From JBOGDS01 sp050743075 (GTDB taxonomy: Bacteria > Actinomycetota > Actinomycetes > Jiangellales > Jiangellaceae): a stretch of 64,000 bases of DNA. Of the stretch, positions 51,649-59,300 are shown piece after piece (the first letter of the stretch is position 1; every line of letters starts with the position of its first letter). The notes beneath the pieces were generated by a model. It was not told the origin of the DNA and ran no database searches. It saw only the letters and a list, made by a program, of their open reading frames with translations. Made by a program: the position numbers and the translations under genes. The stretch spans positions 8,221 through 72,220 of the forward strand of contig JBOGDS010000005.1 of the NCBI GenBank assembly GCA_050743075.1. Reading direction: 5' to 3'.

Positions 51649-52926
51649 CTAGCCGGCCTGGCTCTCGGCCGCGGCGGAAAGCGCCTCCTGGAACTGGCCG
51701 ACATCGCCGCTGCTGCTGAACTGGCCGACCGCGGAGTTGGCCGCGTCGATCCAGCCGATCGGACCGGCCGAGCCGTGGGCCAGCGACGGCGCCAGCGTGT
51801 CCTGTGCCCAGTCCTGCATGGCGGACTGCTGGTACGGCGGGTAGTCGGCCGGCTCGGCGTCGGTGCGGGCCGGGATCGAGCCCTTCGCCACGTTGAACTC
51901 GCGCTGCCCGTCGGCACTGCCGACGACACTCAGCCAGCACTCGGTGCCCTCCGGGTTCGGGGCACCCACCGGCAGCACGAACGAGTCGGCAAGCCACTGG
52001 TACACACCGTCGGTGCCGGGGGCGGGCCAGTAAACGTAGTCGTCCGGGGCGGCCAGCTGCTCCAGGTCGAGGTTGGCCGCGACCCAGTCGCCCATCAGCG
52101 TGTACGCCGCCTGTCCACCGGTGACGTAGTTGAGCGCGTCCGGCCAGTCCAGGCTGGCCCGATCTGTGTTGGCGTACTCGAGCATCCGTCCGTACTTCTC
52201 CAGCGCGGCGGTCACGTCGCTGCTGGACCAGTCGCCACCGTCGTACAGCTCGCTGTAACCGTCGGGTCCGAGCTCGGCAATGAGGACGGCCTCGAGCAGC
52301 ATGGTCTGCGTCCAGTCGGTCGCGATCGCCAGCGGTGCCTCGATCCCGGACGAGCGCAGCGTCTCCAGGTCGGCCAGCCAGGCGTCGACGTCCGCCGGCG
52401 CCTCGGTGGACACGCCCGCCCCCTGCAGGACGGACGGGTTCGCCCAGACGATGTTGGCGCGGTGGATGTTCGCCGGAATCGAGTAGATGCTGCCGTCGAC
52501 GGTGATGCTCTCGACCAGCCCCTCCGGGAACGCGTCGTTGAGACCGAACTCCTCGTAGAGGCCGCTGACGTCCTCGATCTGCTCAGCCTCGATGTAGTCG
52601 GTCAGCTCGGCGCCCGCGTGGGCCTGGAAGGTGTCCGGCGGCTCGTTGGTCTGCAGCCGAGACGCCAACACCTGCTTGGCGTTGCTTCCGGCGCCGCCGG
52701 CGACGGCACCGTTGACGAACTCGAAATCCGGGCACTCCTGCTCGAACACCGAGACCATGCCGTCGAGGCCCGCCTTCTCGCCACCCGCGGCCCACCAGGT
52801 GAAGACCTCGACCTCGCCCGAGGCCTCGCCATCCGTCGTGCTGCCATCATCTCCGTCGTCGCCTCCGCAGGCGGCCAAGGCGAGCCCGGCCACCGCGAGG
52901 CTGGCGATCAACGACGTGCGTCGCAT
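51649..52926 (-). CDS. Extracellular sugar-binding lipoprotein of an ABC importer
   Basis: A 425-residue substrate-binding protein. The lipobox LALAAC places the lipid-modified cysteine at residue 20, followed by an acidic Gly/Asp linker. The mature part has the family 1 pattern (EVEVFTWWAAGGEKAGLDGMVSVFEQECPDFEFVNGAVAGGAG; later QVLASRLQTNEPPDTFQAHAG). AGGAGGC precedes the ATG. It heads the transporter operon, and the ROK-type site at 53019-53038 lies upstream. Substrate cannot be read directly; neighbouring galE-galK suggest a galactoside or related sugar. Confidence 0.93.
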   Translation of the reverse strand: MRRTSLIASLAVAGLALAACGGDDGDDGSTTDGEASGEVEVFTWWAAGGEKAGLDGMVSVFEQECPDFEFVNGAVAGGAGSNAKQVLASRLQTNEPPDTFQAHAGAELTDYIEAEQIEDVSGLYEEFGLNDAFPEGLVESITVDGSIYSIPANIHRANIVWANPSVLQGAGVSTEAPADVDAWLADLETLRSSGIEAPLAIATDWTQTMLLEAVLIAELGPDGYSELYDGGDWSSSDVTAALEKYGRMLEYANTDRASLDWPDALNYVTGGQAAYTLMGDWVAANLDLEQLAAPDDYVYWPAPGTDGVYQWLADSFVLPVGAPNPEGTECWLSVVGSADGQREFNVAKGSIPARTDAEPADYPPYQQSAMQDWAQDTLAPSLAHGSAGPIGWIDAANSAVGQFSSSGDVGQFQEALSAAAESQAG

Positions 52927-53018
52927 GCTGTGCCTCCTGCAGGTCTGCCCGCCGCGGACGGCGCCGCGGCTTGCGATCGAGTGCGGTCGTTCGTCCGACA
53001 GTGGAGGCTGATCACACC

Positions 53019-53038
53019 GCCGTCAAGAGGTGAAGACA
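53019..53038 (-). promoter_or_regulatory. Candidate ROK operator/-35 element before the sugar-binding protein
   Basis: Read on the minus strand this is a TTCACCTCTTGACGG-type element, containing a TTGACG that fits a -35 box. It matches the site at 54299-54318 in 18 of 20 positions. It lies about 93 bases before the gene start. Confidence 0.6.
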
Positions 53039-53063
53039 AGTTCTCCCGGATCGTGTCCTTCGT

Positions 53064-54269
53064 TCAGGTAGGAGCCAGGGTCCCTGCGATGGGCATCCGC
53101 ACCCTGCCGGCGTCGTAGTCGGCGTCCTGCAACACCAGGGCGAGTGCCCCGAGCACCTGCGCCCGGTCGCCGAGGGTGCTGGCGACGACCTCCGCGACGG
53201 CTGCGGCACTCGGGATCGCGAACCGGCGCACGACGTCGCGCAACGGGTCGAGCAGGAGATCTCCCGCGCCGGCGAGATCCCCGCCGATCACCACCGTCTG
53301 CGGGTTGAGCAGGTTCGCCAGGTTCGCCACCGCCACGCCCAGATGGCGGCCGACGTCCTCGATCACGCGCTGGCATCCGATGTCGCCCTCGTGCGCCCGG
53401 TCGATCACGTCGCCGATCGACAATGCGCCACCATGACTCTGCTCCAGCAGCCCCAGGATGACCGGCACGGAGGCGAACGTCTCCAGGCAGCCGCGGTTTC
53501 CGCAGCGGCAGACCCGGCCTCTCTCGTCGATGGTCGTGTGCCCGATCTCTCCCGCCGTGCCCGCCACGCCGCGGTGCAGGTGGCCGTTGATCACCAGGCC
53601 GGCACCGATGCCTGATGCGATCTTGATGTACGCCACGTTGCGCTGACCGCGGGCACAACCCCACATGACCTCGGCGAGCGCACCCAGGTTGGCGTCGTTG
53701 TCGACCAGGACCGGCAGGTCGAGCCGGGCCCTGACCGCGTCGGCCGGGCGCACCCCTACCCACTCGGGCAGGATCGAGCTGGCCCCGATCTGACCGGACC
53801 GCGAGTCGACCGGGCCGGGGATGCCGACGCAGACGCCGACTATCGAGGACCGGTCGCCGTCGGCCCGCTCGAGCAGTTGCTCGACCAACGCCGCCGCGAG
53901 GTCGATCCCGTCCTCGGCGCGGTGCTGCGGCGGCAACGGCACCTGCTCCTCCGCCAGCACCTCGTGGGCGAGGTCTGCCACCGCAACGCGCAGGTGGCGA
54001 CGACCGAAGTCGATGCCGATCGCGAGTCCCGCAGACCGGCTGACGCTCACGGCACGGGCACGCCGCCCGCTACTCACCGTGTCGCTCACGCGGAGCAGGC
54101 CGGTTGCCGCCAGGTCGTTCACGATGTTCGACACGGTGGCCGCCGACAGGCCGGTGACCCGCGCGATCTCGGCCTGGGTGAGTGAGCCGGCCGCCCGGAT
54201 CGCGGCGCCCACGCGACGTTGGTTCGCCGCTCGAAGCGCACTCTGCGATCCCGGGGGCCGGCTGGCCAT
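53064..54269 (-). CDS. ROK-family transcriptional regulator
   Basis: A 401-residue NagC/Mlc-like protein. An N-terminal winged helix (LTQAEIARVTGLSAATVSNIVNDLAATGLL, ~30-60) precedes a sugar-kinase-like fold. VDNDANLGALAE and GTAGEIGHTTI carry the sugar contacts, and the zinc motif CRCGNRGCLE is at 254-263. It probably senses a sugar and controls the transporter next to it and itself, since both share a site. A 5-4-5 inverted repeat (54270-54283, GGACC/GGTCC) abuts the ATG, leaving no ribosome site; leaderless translation is possible. Confidence 0.92.
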   Translation of the reverse strand: MASRPPGSQSALRAANQRRVGAAIRAAGSLTQAEIARVTGLSAATVSNIVNDLAATGLLRVSDTVSSGRRARAVSVSRSAGLAIGIDFGRRHLRVAVADLAHEVLAEEQVPLPPQHRAEDGIDLAAALVEQLLERADGDRSSIVGVCVGIPGPVDSRSGQIGASSILPEWVGVRPADAVRARLDLPVLVDNDANLGALAEVMWGCARGQRNVAYIKIASGIGAGLVINGHLHRGVAGTAGEIGHTTIDERGRVCRCGNRGCLETFASVPVILGLLEQSHGGALSIGDVIDRAHEGDIGCQRVIEDVGRHLGVAVANLANLLNPQTVVIGGDLAGAGDLLLDPLRDVVRRFAIPSAAAVAEVVASTLGDRAQVLGALALVLQDADYDAGRVRMPIAGTLAPT

Positions 54270-54298
54270 GGACCAGAGGGTCCCTCGACCGCCGCCTT

Positions 54299-54318
54299 GC
54301 CGTCAAGAAGTGAAGGCA
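54299..54318 (-). promoter_or_regulatory. Candidate ROK operator/-35 element before the ROK gene
   Basis: Same element as at 53019-53038 with two differences; on the minus strand it reads TTCACTTCTTGACGG, again with TTGACG. It begins 30 bases before the ROK start, consistent with autoregulation. Confidence 0.6.
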
Positions 54319-54345
54319 CGGCTCACCGGCGGCATCGACCTGAGT

Positions 54346-55560
54346 TCAGGCGGTCGCCTTCTGGAGATTGCCGTCCAGTGCGGCCAGGAACTCCTCGGTC
54401 GTCAGCCAGTCCTGGTCCGGGCCGATGAGCAGCGCCAGATCCTTGGTCATCTGGCCGCTCTCGACGGTGTCGACGCAGACCCTCTCCAGCGTTCGGGCGA
54501 ATGCGGTGACGTCGGGCGTGCCGTCCAGCTTGCCACGGTGCCGCAGGCCGCCGGTCCAGGCGAAGATCGACGCAATCGGGTTGGTCGACGTGGGCTGACC
54601 GGCCTGGTGCTGCCGGAAGTGACGCGTCACCGTCCCGTGCGCCGCCTCCGCCTCGACCGTCCGGCCGTCAGGCGTCATCAGCACCGACGTCATCAACCCG
54701 AGCGAGCCGAAGCCTTGCGCCACGGTGTCGGACTGGACGTCGCCGTCGTAGTTCTTGCAGGCCCAGACGTAGCCGCCCTCCCATTTCAGTGCCGCAGCCA
54801 CCATGTCGTCGATGAGGCGGTGCTCGTACGTGAGCCCGGCGGCCTCGAAGTCGGCCTTGAACTCGGACTCGAACACCTCGGCGAACAGGTCCTTGAACCG
54901 GCCGTCGTACGCCTTGAGGATCGTGTTCTTGGTCGACAGGTAGACCGGGTAGCGGCGGTCGAGCCCGTACCGGAACGATGCCCGGGCGAAATCTCTAATC
55001 GAGTCGTCGTAGTTGTACATGCCCATCGCGATGCCGCCGCCGGAGAAGCGGGCGACCTCCATCTCGACCGGCTGGCCACCGTCGGTCGGCGTGTACGTGA
55101 TCGTGACGACGCCTGGACCGGGTACCACGAAGTCGGATGCGCGGTACTGGTCGCCATGAGCGTGACGGCCGATGACGATCGGCTTGGTCCAGCTCGGCAC
55201 GAGGCGTGGAACGTTGCTCATGATGATCGGCTCGCGGAACACCACGCCGCCGAGGATGTTGCGGATCGTCCCGTTCGGCGAGCGCCACATCCTCTTCAGT
55301 GCGAACTCTGCCACCCGAGCCTCGTCAGGAGTGATCGTCGCGCACTTGACGCCGACGCCGTGCTCTTTGATCGCGTTGGCGGCATCGACCGTGATCTGGT
55401 CGTCGGTGGCGTCACGCTGCTGGATCGACAGGTCGAAGTACCTCAGGTCCACGTCGAGGTACGGATGGATGAGCCGATCCTTGATGAATGCCCAGATGAT
55501 CCGGGTCATCTCGTCGCCGTCGAGCTCGACGACGGGGCCGGCAACCTTGATCTTCGCCAT
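54346..55560 (-). CDS. icd: NADP-dependent isocitrate dehydrogenase, homodimeric eukaryote-like type
   Basis: Oxidative decarboxylation of isocitrate to 2-oxoglutarate in the TCA cycle. It has 404 residues. GPVVELDGDEMTRIIWAFIKDRLI, KCATITPDEARV, SPNGTIRNILGGVVFREPI and YDGDVQSDTVAQGFGSLGLM (metal-binding aspartates) are those of the eukaryotic/mycobacterial Icd1 class. EAAHGTVTRHFR follows. It lies 84 bases downstream of mdh, on the same strand. Confidence 0.96.
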   Translation of the reverse strand: MAKIKVAGPVVELDGDEMTRIIWAFIKDRLIHPYLDVDLRYFDLSIQQRDATDDQITVDAANAIKEHGVGVKCATITPDEARVAEFALKRMWRSPNGTIRNILGGVVFREPIIMSNVPRLVPSWTKPIVIGRHAHGDQYRASDFVVPGPGVVTITYTPTDGGQPVEMEVARFSGGGIAMGMYNYDDSIRDFARASFRYGLDRRYPVYLSTKNTILKAYDGRFKDLFAEVFESEFKADFEAAGLTYEHRLIDDMVAAALKWEGGYVWACKNYDGDVQSDTVAQGFGSLGLMTSVLMTPDGRTVEAEAAHGTVTRHFRQHQAGQPTSTNPIASIFAWTGGLRHRGKLDGTPDVTAFARTLERVCVDTVESGQMTKDLALLIGPDQDWLTTEEFLAALDGNLQKATA

Positions 55561-55644
55561 GGAACTCTGTTCTCCTGTCGGTGCGGGGTCAGCGCGGCGC
55601 GAACGTCCCCTTGATTTCGCTCGACGCCAAGATACCCGTCGCAG

Positions 55645-56601
55645 TCAGAGATCCTTGACGTCGGCCTGCTTGGCCCGGACCGCTTCGGCCGCCTCGTGCA
55701 ACGCGGCGCGTTCAGTGTCGGACAGGTCGGTCTCGACAACCCGCCGGACGCCGTCGCGCCCGACCTCTGCCTCGACGCCGAGGTAGACACCGGAGATGCC
55801 GTACTCCCCGTCGACCCAGGCGCACACCGGCAGGACGGCCCCGGAGTCCTCGATCACCGCGCGAGCCATCCGGGCCGCGGCTGCCGAGGGCGCGTAGTAG
55901 GCCGACCCGGTCTTGAGCAGGGCGATCACCTCGGCGCCGCCGTTGCGGGTGCGGGTGACCAGCTCCTCGATCTCCTCGGCCGGCAGCAGGTCGGCCAGTG
56001 GCATGCCGTCGACCGTGCACCGCGAGGGCACCGGGACCATCGTGTCGCCGTGCGAGCCGAGTGTGAGCGTCGTGACACTGGCGACCGGCACGTCGAGCTT
56101 CTCGGCGACGTTGTTGGTGAACCGCGCCGTATCCAGCATGCCGGCCTGGCCGAGCACCCGGTGACGCGGGAAGCCGGTCGCGATCTGCGCCAGCGCGGTC
56201 ATCTCGTCCAGCGGGTTGGATACGACGATGACGACGGCGTCGGGGGCGTGGCGGGCAACGTTCTCGGCCACCGATCGGACGATCTTCGCGTTGGTCTCGA
56301 TCAGGTCCATCCGGCTCATGCCGGGCTTGCGGGGCAGCCCGGCGGTGATGACGACGACGTCGGAGCCGGCGATCACCTCGTAGCCGGAGCCGTCGGCGCC
56401 GGTCGTCTGTCCCACGACAGTCGTCTCGAAGCCCTCGATCGGCCGGGACTGGTTCAGGTCGAGCGCGATGCCTTCAGGCTTGCCCCCGATGATGTCGGTG
56501 AGCACGACGGCCTCGACGATGTCGTACTCGGCCAGGCGCTGCGCCGTCGTCGAGCCATAGAACCCGGCTCCGACGACGGTGACCTTCCCCTTGCGCGGCA
56601 T
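55645..56601 (-). CDS. mdh: Malate dehydrogenase, LDH-like type
   Basis: Interconverts malate and oxaloacetate. It has 318 residues. The NAD motif is VVGAGFYGSTTAQRL, with TDIIGGKPEG at the end of strand two. The mobile loop LPRKPGMSRMDL has the arginines of malate rather than lactate dehydrogenases, and GSHGDTMVP has the catalytic histidine. ALIGNMENT to the classical Mdh of E. coli would be weak; this is the MDH class related to lactate dehydrogenase. Upstream, 57 bases separate it from the DUF3017 gene. Confidence 0.94.
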   Translation of the reverse strand: MPRKGKVTVVGAGFYGSTTAQRLAEYDIVEAVVLTDIIGGKPEGIALDLNQSRPIEGFETTVVGQTTGADGSGYEVIAGSDVVVITAGLPRKPGMSRMDLIETNAKIVRSVAENVARHAPDAVVIVVSNPLDEMTALAQIATGFPRHRVLGQAGMLDTARFTNNVAEKLDVPVASVTTLTLGSHGDTMVPVPSRCTVDGMPLADLLPAEEIEELVTRTRNGGAEVIALLKTGSAYYAPSAAAARMARAVIEDSGAVLPVCAWVDGEYGISGVYLGVEAEVGRDGVRRVVETDLSDTERAALHEAAEAVRAKQADVKDL

Positions 56602-56658
56602 TGCGCATCCTCCACCTGTGGGTCGACGGGGCGCCGGCCAGCCTAACCGACCCCATGA

Positions 56659-56955
56659 TCATGACGGGGGCGGGACGATCAGCGCCGCCACCAGCGTTCC
56701 GCTACCGAGGGCCGCGAGCGTGAGCACGTCGAGCAGCCGGGACCGCACGCGCAGCAGGCCCACCGATCCGTTCGGCAAGACGGCCCGCAAGGCAGCCGCC
56801 AGGCAGATGCCGAGCGCGAACAGCACCGTGCCGCGCTTGAAGTGGTTGTCGGCGACGATCACCAGCCCGGCACCGACGACGGCCAGCACCAGGATCAGCG
56901 GCCACTCCCGCCAGAATCCCCCTGTGCGCCGGTGTGCTCCGGGCTCCCTGCTCAA
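56659..56955 (-). CDS. DUF3017 small membrane protein
   Basis: A 98-residue protein with three hydrophobic segments (WPLILVLAVVGAGLVIVADNHFKRGTVLFALGICLAAALRAVLP, then a third near the end). The layout RxG-x-x-W-P-(F/L)...L-P...VG-LLRVRSRLLD is that of DUF3017, found between folD and mdh in many actinomycetes. The best start is TTG 56955, which overlaps the citrate synthase stop as TTGA and has GGGGAG seven bases upstream; other in-frame starts lie deep in the upstream gene. Function unknown. Confidence 0.78.
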   Translation of the reverse strand: MSREPGAHRRTGGFWREWPLILVLAVVGAGLVIVADNHFKRGTVLFALGICLAAALRAVLPNGSVGLLRVRSRLLDVLTLAALGSGTLVAALIVPPPS

Positions 56956-58079
56956 CGCTCCCCGATCGGAACCCAGCGTTGGCCCTGCGGACCGGTGTAC
57001 TCGCTGTCCGGGCGGATCAGCCGGTTGTCCTCGTGCTGCTCGATGACGTGCGACGTCCAGCCGCTCATCCGGGAGATCGCGAAGACCGGCGTGAACAAGT
57101 CGGTCGGGATGTCGAGCGCGTGGTAGACGCTGGCGGCGAAGAAGTCGACGTTGGGGTAGAGGCCCTTGGTGTCCAGGACGACCCGTTCCATCCGCCGCGA
57201 TAGCTCGTAGTAGCGCGTGTTGCCGGTGAGCTCGGCCAACTCCTCGCTCATCGCCCGCAGGTGGGTCGCGCGCGGGTCCTCGGTCTTGTAGACGCGGTGG
57301 CCGAAGCCCATCAGCTTGCGTCCGGCGTCGAGCTCGGATCGTACGTAGGCGTCGACGTTCTCGACGTCGCCATCGATCGACGACAACGCCTTCATGACGG
57401 CCTCGTTCGCGCCGCCGTGCAGCGGGCCGCGCAGGGCGCCCATCGCTCCGGTGATCGCCGAGTGCATGTCGGACAGAGTGGCCGCAATGACCCGAGCGGT
57501 GAACGTCGAGGCATTCATGGTGTGGTCGGCGTGCAGGACCAGGCACTCGTCGAAGATCTCGGCCACCCGGTCCGACGAGTGGCCGCCGGTGATCTGCAAC
57601 AGGAAGTTGGCCGCGATGCCGAGCTTGGGGTCGGGCTCCGGCGTCGTGGCGCCGGTCCGGGCCGCGTGGAACCGGGCTACCAGCACCGGCATCTGCGCGA
57701 CCAGCCGGGTTGCCTTGCGCCGGTTCGCCCCGGGCGAGGAGTCGGCCGCGTCCGCATCGTCGACCGACAACCCCGAGACGAGCGTCCGCAGCGCCTCCAT
57801 CGGCGTGCCGCTGCCGATGACGTACGGCAACAGCGACTCGGCCGTGGCGCCGATCGTCCGGCCGTCGAGAAGCTCCGCGGTCAGCGCGTCGAGCTCCGTT
57901 TGCGTGGGCAGGCCGCCACGTTGCAACAGGTGGACGCACTCCTCGAAGGAGATCCGTCCGGCGATGTCGTGGATGTCGTACCCACGATAGAAGAGCCGAC
58001 CTTCACCTCCGTCGATGTCCGAGATCGACGTCGACGCGGCCACCACGTCGGCAAGCCCGCGTGGCGACTTCCCGGCCAT
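56952..58079 (-). CDS. Citrate synthase (or 2-methylcitrate synthase)
   Basis: Condenses acetyl-CoA (or propionyl-CoA) with oxaloacetate. It has 375 residues. GRLFYRGYDIHDIA and SFEECVHLL open the type II short form. The catalytic region reads GPLHGGANEAVM, KLMGFGHRVYKTEDPRA and DFFAASVYHAL..TPVFAISRMSGWTSHVIEQ. Short forms of this kind often accept both substrates, so I do not choose between them. It lies between folD and DUF3017 genes, a place where actinomycetes usually have no citrate synthase. It starts at ATG 58079, 45 bases after folD. Confidence 0.93.
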   Translation of the reverse strand: MAGKSPRGLADVVAASTSISDIDGGEGRLFYRGYDIHDIAGRISFEECVHLLQRGGLPTQTELDALTAELLDGRTIGATAESLLPYVIGSGTPMEALRTLVSGLSVDDADAADSSPGANRRKATRLVAQMPVLVARFHAARTGATTPEPDPKLGIAANFLLQITGGHSSDRVAEIFDECLVLHADHTMNASTFTARVIAATLSDMHSAITGAMGALRGPLHGGANEAVMKALSSIDGDVENVDAYVRSELDAGRKLMGFGHRVYKTEDPRATHLRAMSEELAELTGNTRYYELSRRMERVVLDTKGLYPNVDFFAASVYHALDIPTDLFTPVFAISRMSGWTSHVIEQHEDNRLIRPDSEYTGPQGQRWVPIGER

Positions 58080-58124
58080 GGACCAGACCTCCTCGGCTAG
58101 CGCCCACCACCCTAGCGATGCGCC

Positions 58125-58973
58125 TCAGCGGACGGACTCGGCCGCCTCGACGACGTTGGTCAGCAGCATCGCCCGGGTCATCGGGCCGACGCCACCCGGC
58201 ATGGGCGCGATGCAGCCCGCCACCTCGGCCGCGGACGGGGCGACATCGCCGACCAGGCCTTCCTCGGTGCGGGTGATCCCGACATCGAGGACGGCGGCTC
58301 CAGGCTTGACCGACTCCGCGTCCACCAAGCCGGGTACACCGGCCGCGGACACCACGATGTCCGCCCTTCTCAGGTGAGCCGCGAGGTCACGGGTACCGGT
58401 GTGGCACAGGGTCACGGTCGCGTTCTCCGAGCGGCGGGTCAGCAGGAGTCCGAGCGGCCGGCCGACGGTCACGCCACGCCCGACGACGCAGACGTCGGCG
58501 CCGGCGATCGGGACGTCGTAGCGGCGGAGCAGCTCGACGATCGCGCGTGGAGTACACGGCAGCGACGCCGGCTGGCCGAGCACCAGCCGGCCCAGGTTGG
58601 TCGGGTGCAGCCCGTCGGCATCCTTGGCCGGGTCGACGAGACCGAGGACCCGGTTGGCGTCCAGACCGGTCGGGAGGGGCAGCTGGACCAGGTACCCGGT
58701 GCACGCCGGATTCGTGTTGAGGTCGTCCACCACCTTCTCGACCTCGTCCTGGGTCGCCGTGGCCGGCAGGTCGACGCGGATGCTCTCGATCCCGACCTGC
58801 GCGCAGTCGCGGTGCTTGCCGGCGACGTACGCGCGGCTGCCCGGATCGTCGCCGACGAGGACGGTGCCCAGCCCTGGGACGAACCCGCGCTCGCGCAGGG
58901 CACGGACCCGTTCGGTCAGGTCGGCCTTGATCGCGGCCGCCGTCGCCTTACCGTCCAGGATCGTCGCGCTCAC
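58125..58973 (-). CDS. folD: Methylenetetrahydrofolate dehydrogenase/cyclohydrolase
   Basis: Bifunctional one-carbon enzyme producing 10-formyl-THF used by purH and purN nearby. It has 282 residues from GTG 58973 (MSATILDGKATAAAIKADL); a GTG at 58991 is an alternative. Landmarks are GDDPGSRAYVAGKHRDC (catalytic lysine), QLPLPTGLDANRVLGLVDPAKDADGLHP and the NADP region VGRGVTVGRPLGLLLTRR, ending in GGVGPMTRAMLL. Confidence 0.95.
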   Translation of the reverse strand: MSATILDGKATAAAIKADLTERVRALRERGFVPGLGTVLVGDDPGSRAYVAGKHRDCAQVGIESIRVDLPATATQDEVEKVVDDLNTNPACTGYLVQLPLPTGLDANRVLGLVDPAKDADGLHPTNLGRLVLGQPASLPCTPRAIVELLRRYDVPIAGADVCVVGRGVTVGRPLGLLLTRRSENATVTLCHTGTRDLAAHLRRADIVVSAAGVPGLVDAESVKPGAAVLDVGITRTEEGLVGDVAPSAAEVAGCIAPMPGGVGPMTRAMLLTNVVEAAESVR

Positions 58974-59007
58974 GGCCGGCAAGTCTTCCACGGCGACCCC
59001 GTGTAGT

Positions 59008-59214
59008 TCAGCCGCCGCTCTTGCGGCGGAACATGCGCTGGGTCTTGGCGCTCTTGGTGTGGGCCGACCCGCCGGCCTGGTCGGGATGGTGCGGGACGCC
59101 CTTCTCCTTGCCCTGCTTGCGAGCCAGTGCCTCGCGGAACCTCTCCCGGACGTCGTCGACCGGCCCGGAGTCGTCCTCCGCCGGCGTCTCGTCCGGCTTC
59201 GCTGGAGTGCTCAT
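59008..59214 (-). CDS. DUF5302 small protein
   Basis: A 68-residue hydrophilic protein, MSTPAKPDETPAEDDSGPVDD then RERFREALARKQGKEKG and a basic end TQRMFRRKSGG. The FREAL-x-RK core and F-RRKSG end match DUF5302, a small actinobacterial family of unknown function often found beside purH or folD. No domain or signal is visible. It sits between purH and folD on the same strand. Confidence 0.8.
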   Translation of the reverse strand: MSTPAKPDETPAEDDSGPVDDVRERFREALARKQGKEKGVPHHPDQAGGSAHTKSAKTQRMFRRKSGG

Positions 59215-59300
59215 CGCAACCGACTCCTCGTCTGATGCCCAGATCGCTTCCTGCCCTCCAGCCTGCCACGTCCGCCCGCAGAGCCCGTTGTCCGGACGAG

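Noticed and set aside
53821..55614. Open frame of ~597 codons on the plus strand
   Set aside because: Antisense to the ROK regulator and icd; composition is that of a reverse-strand shadow.
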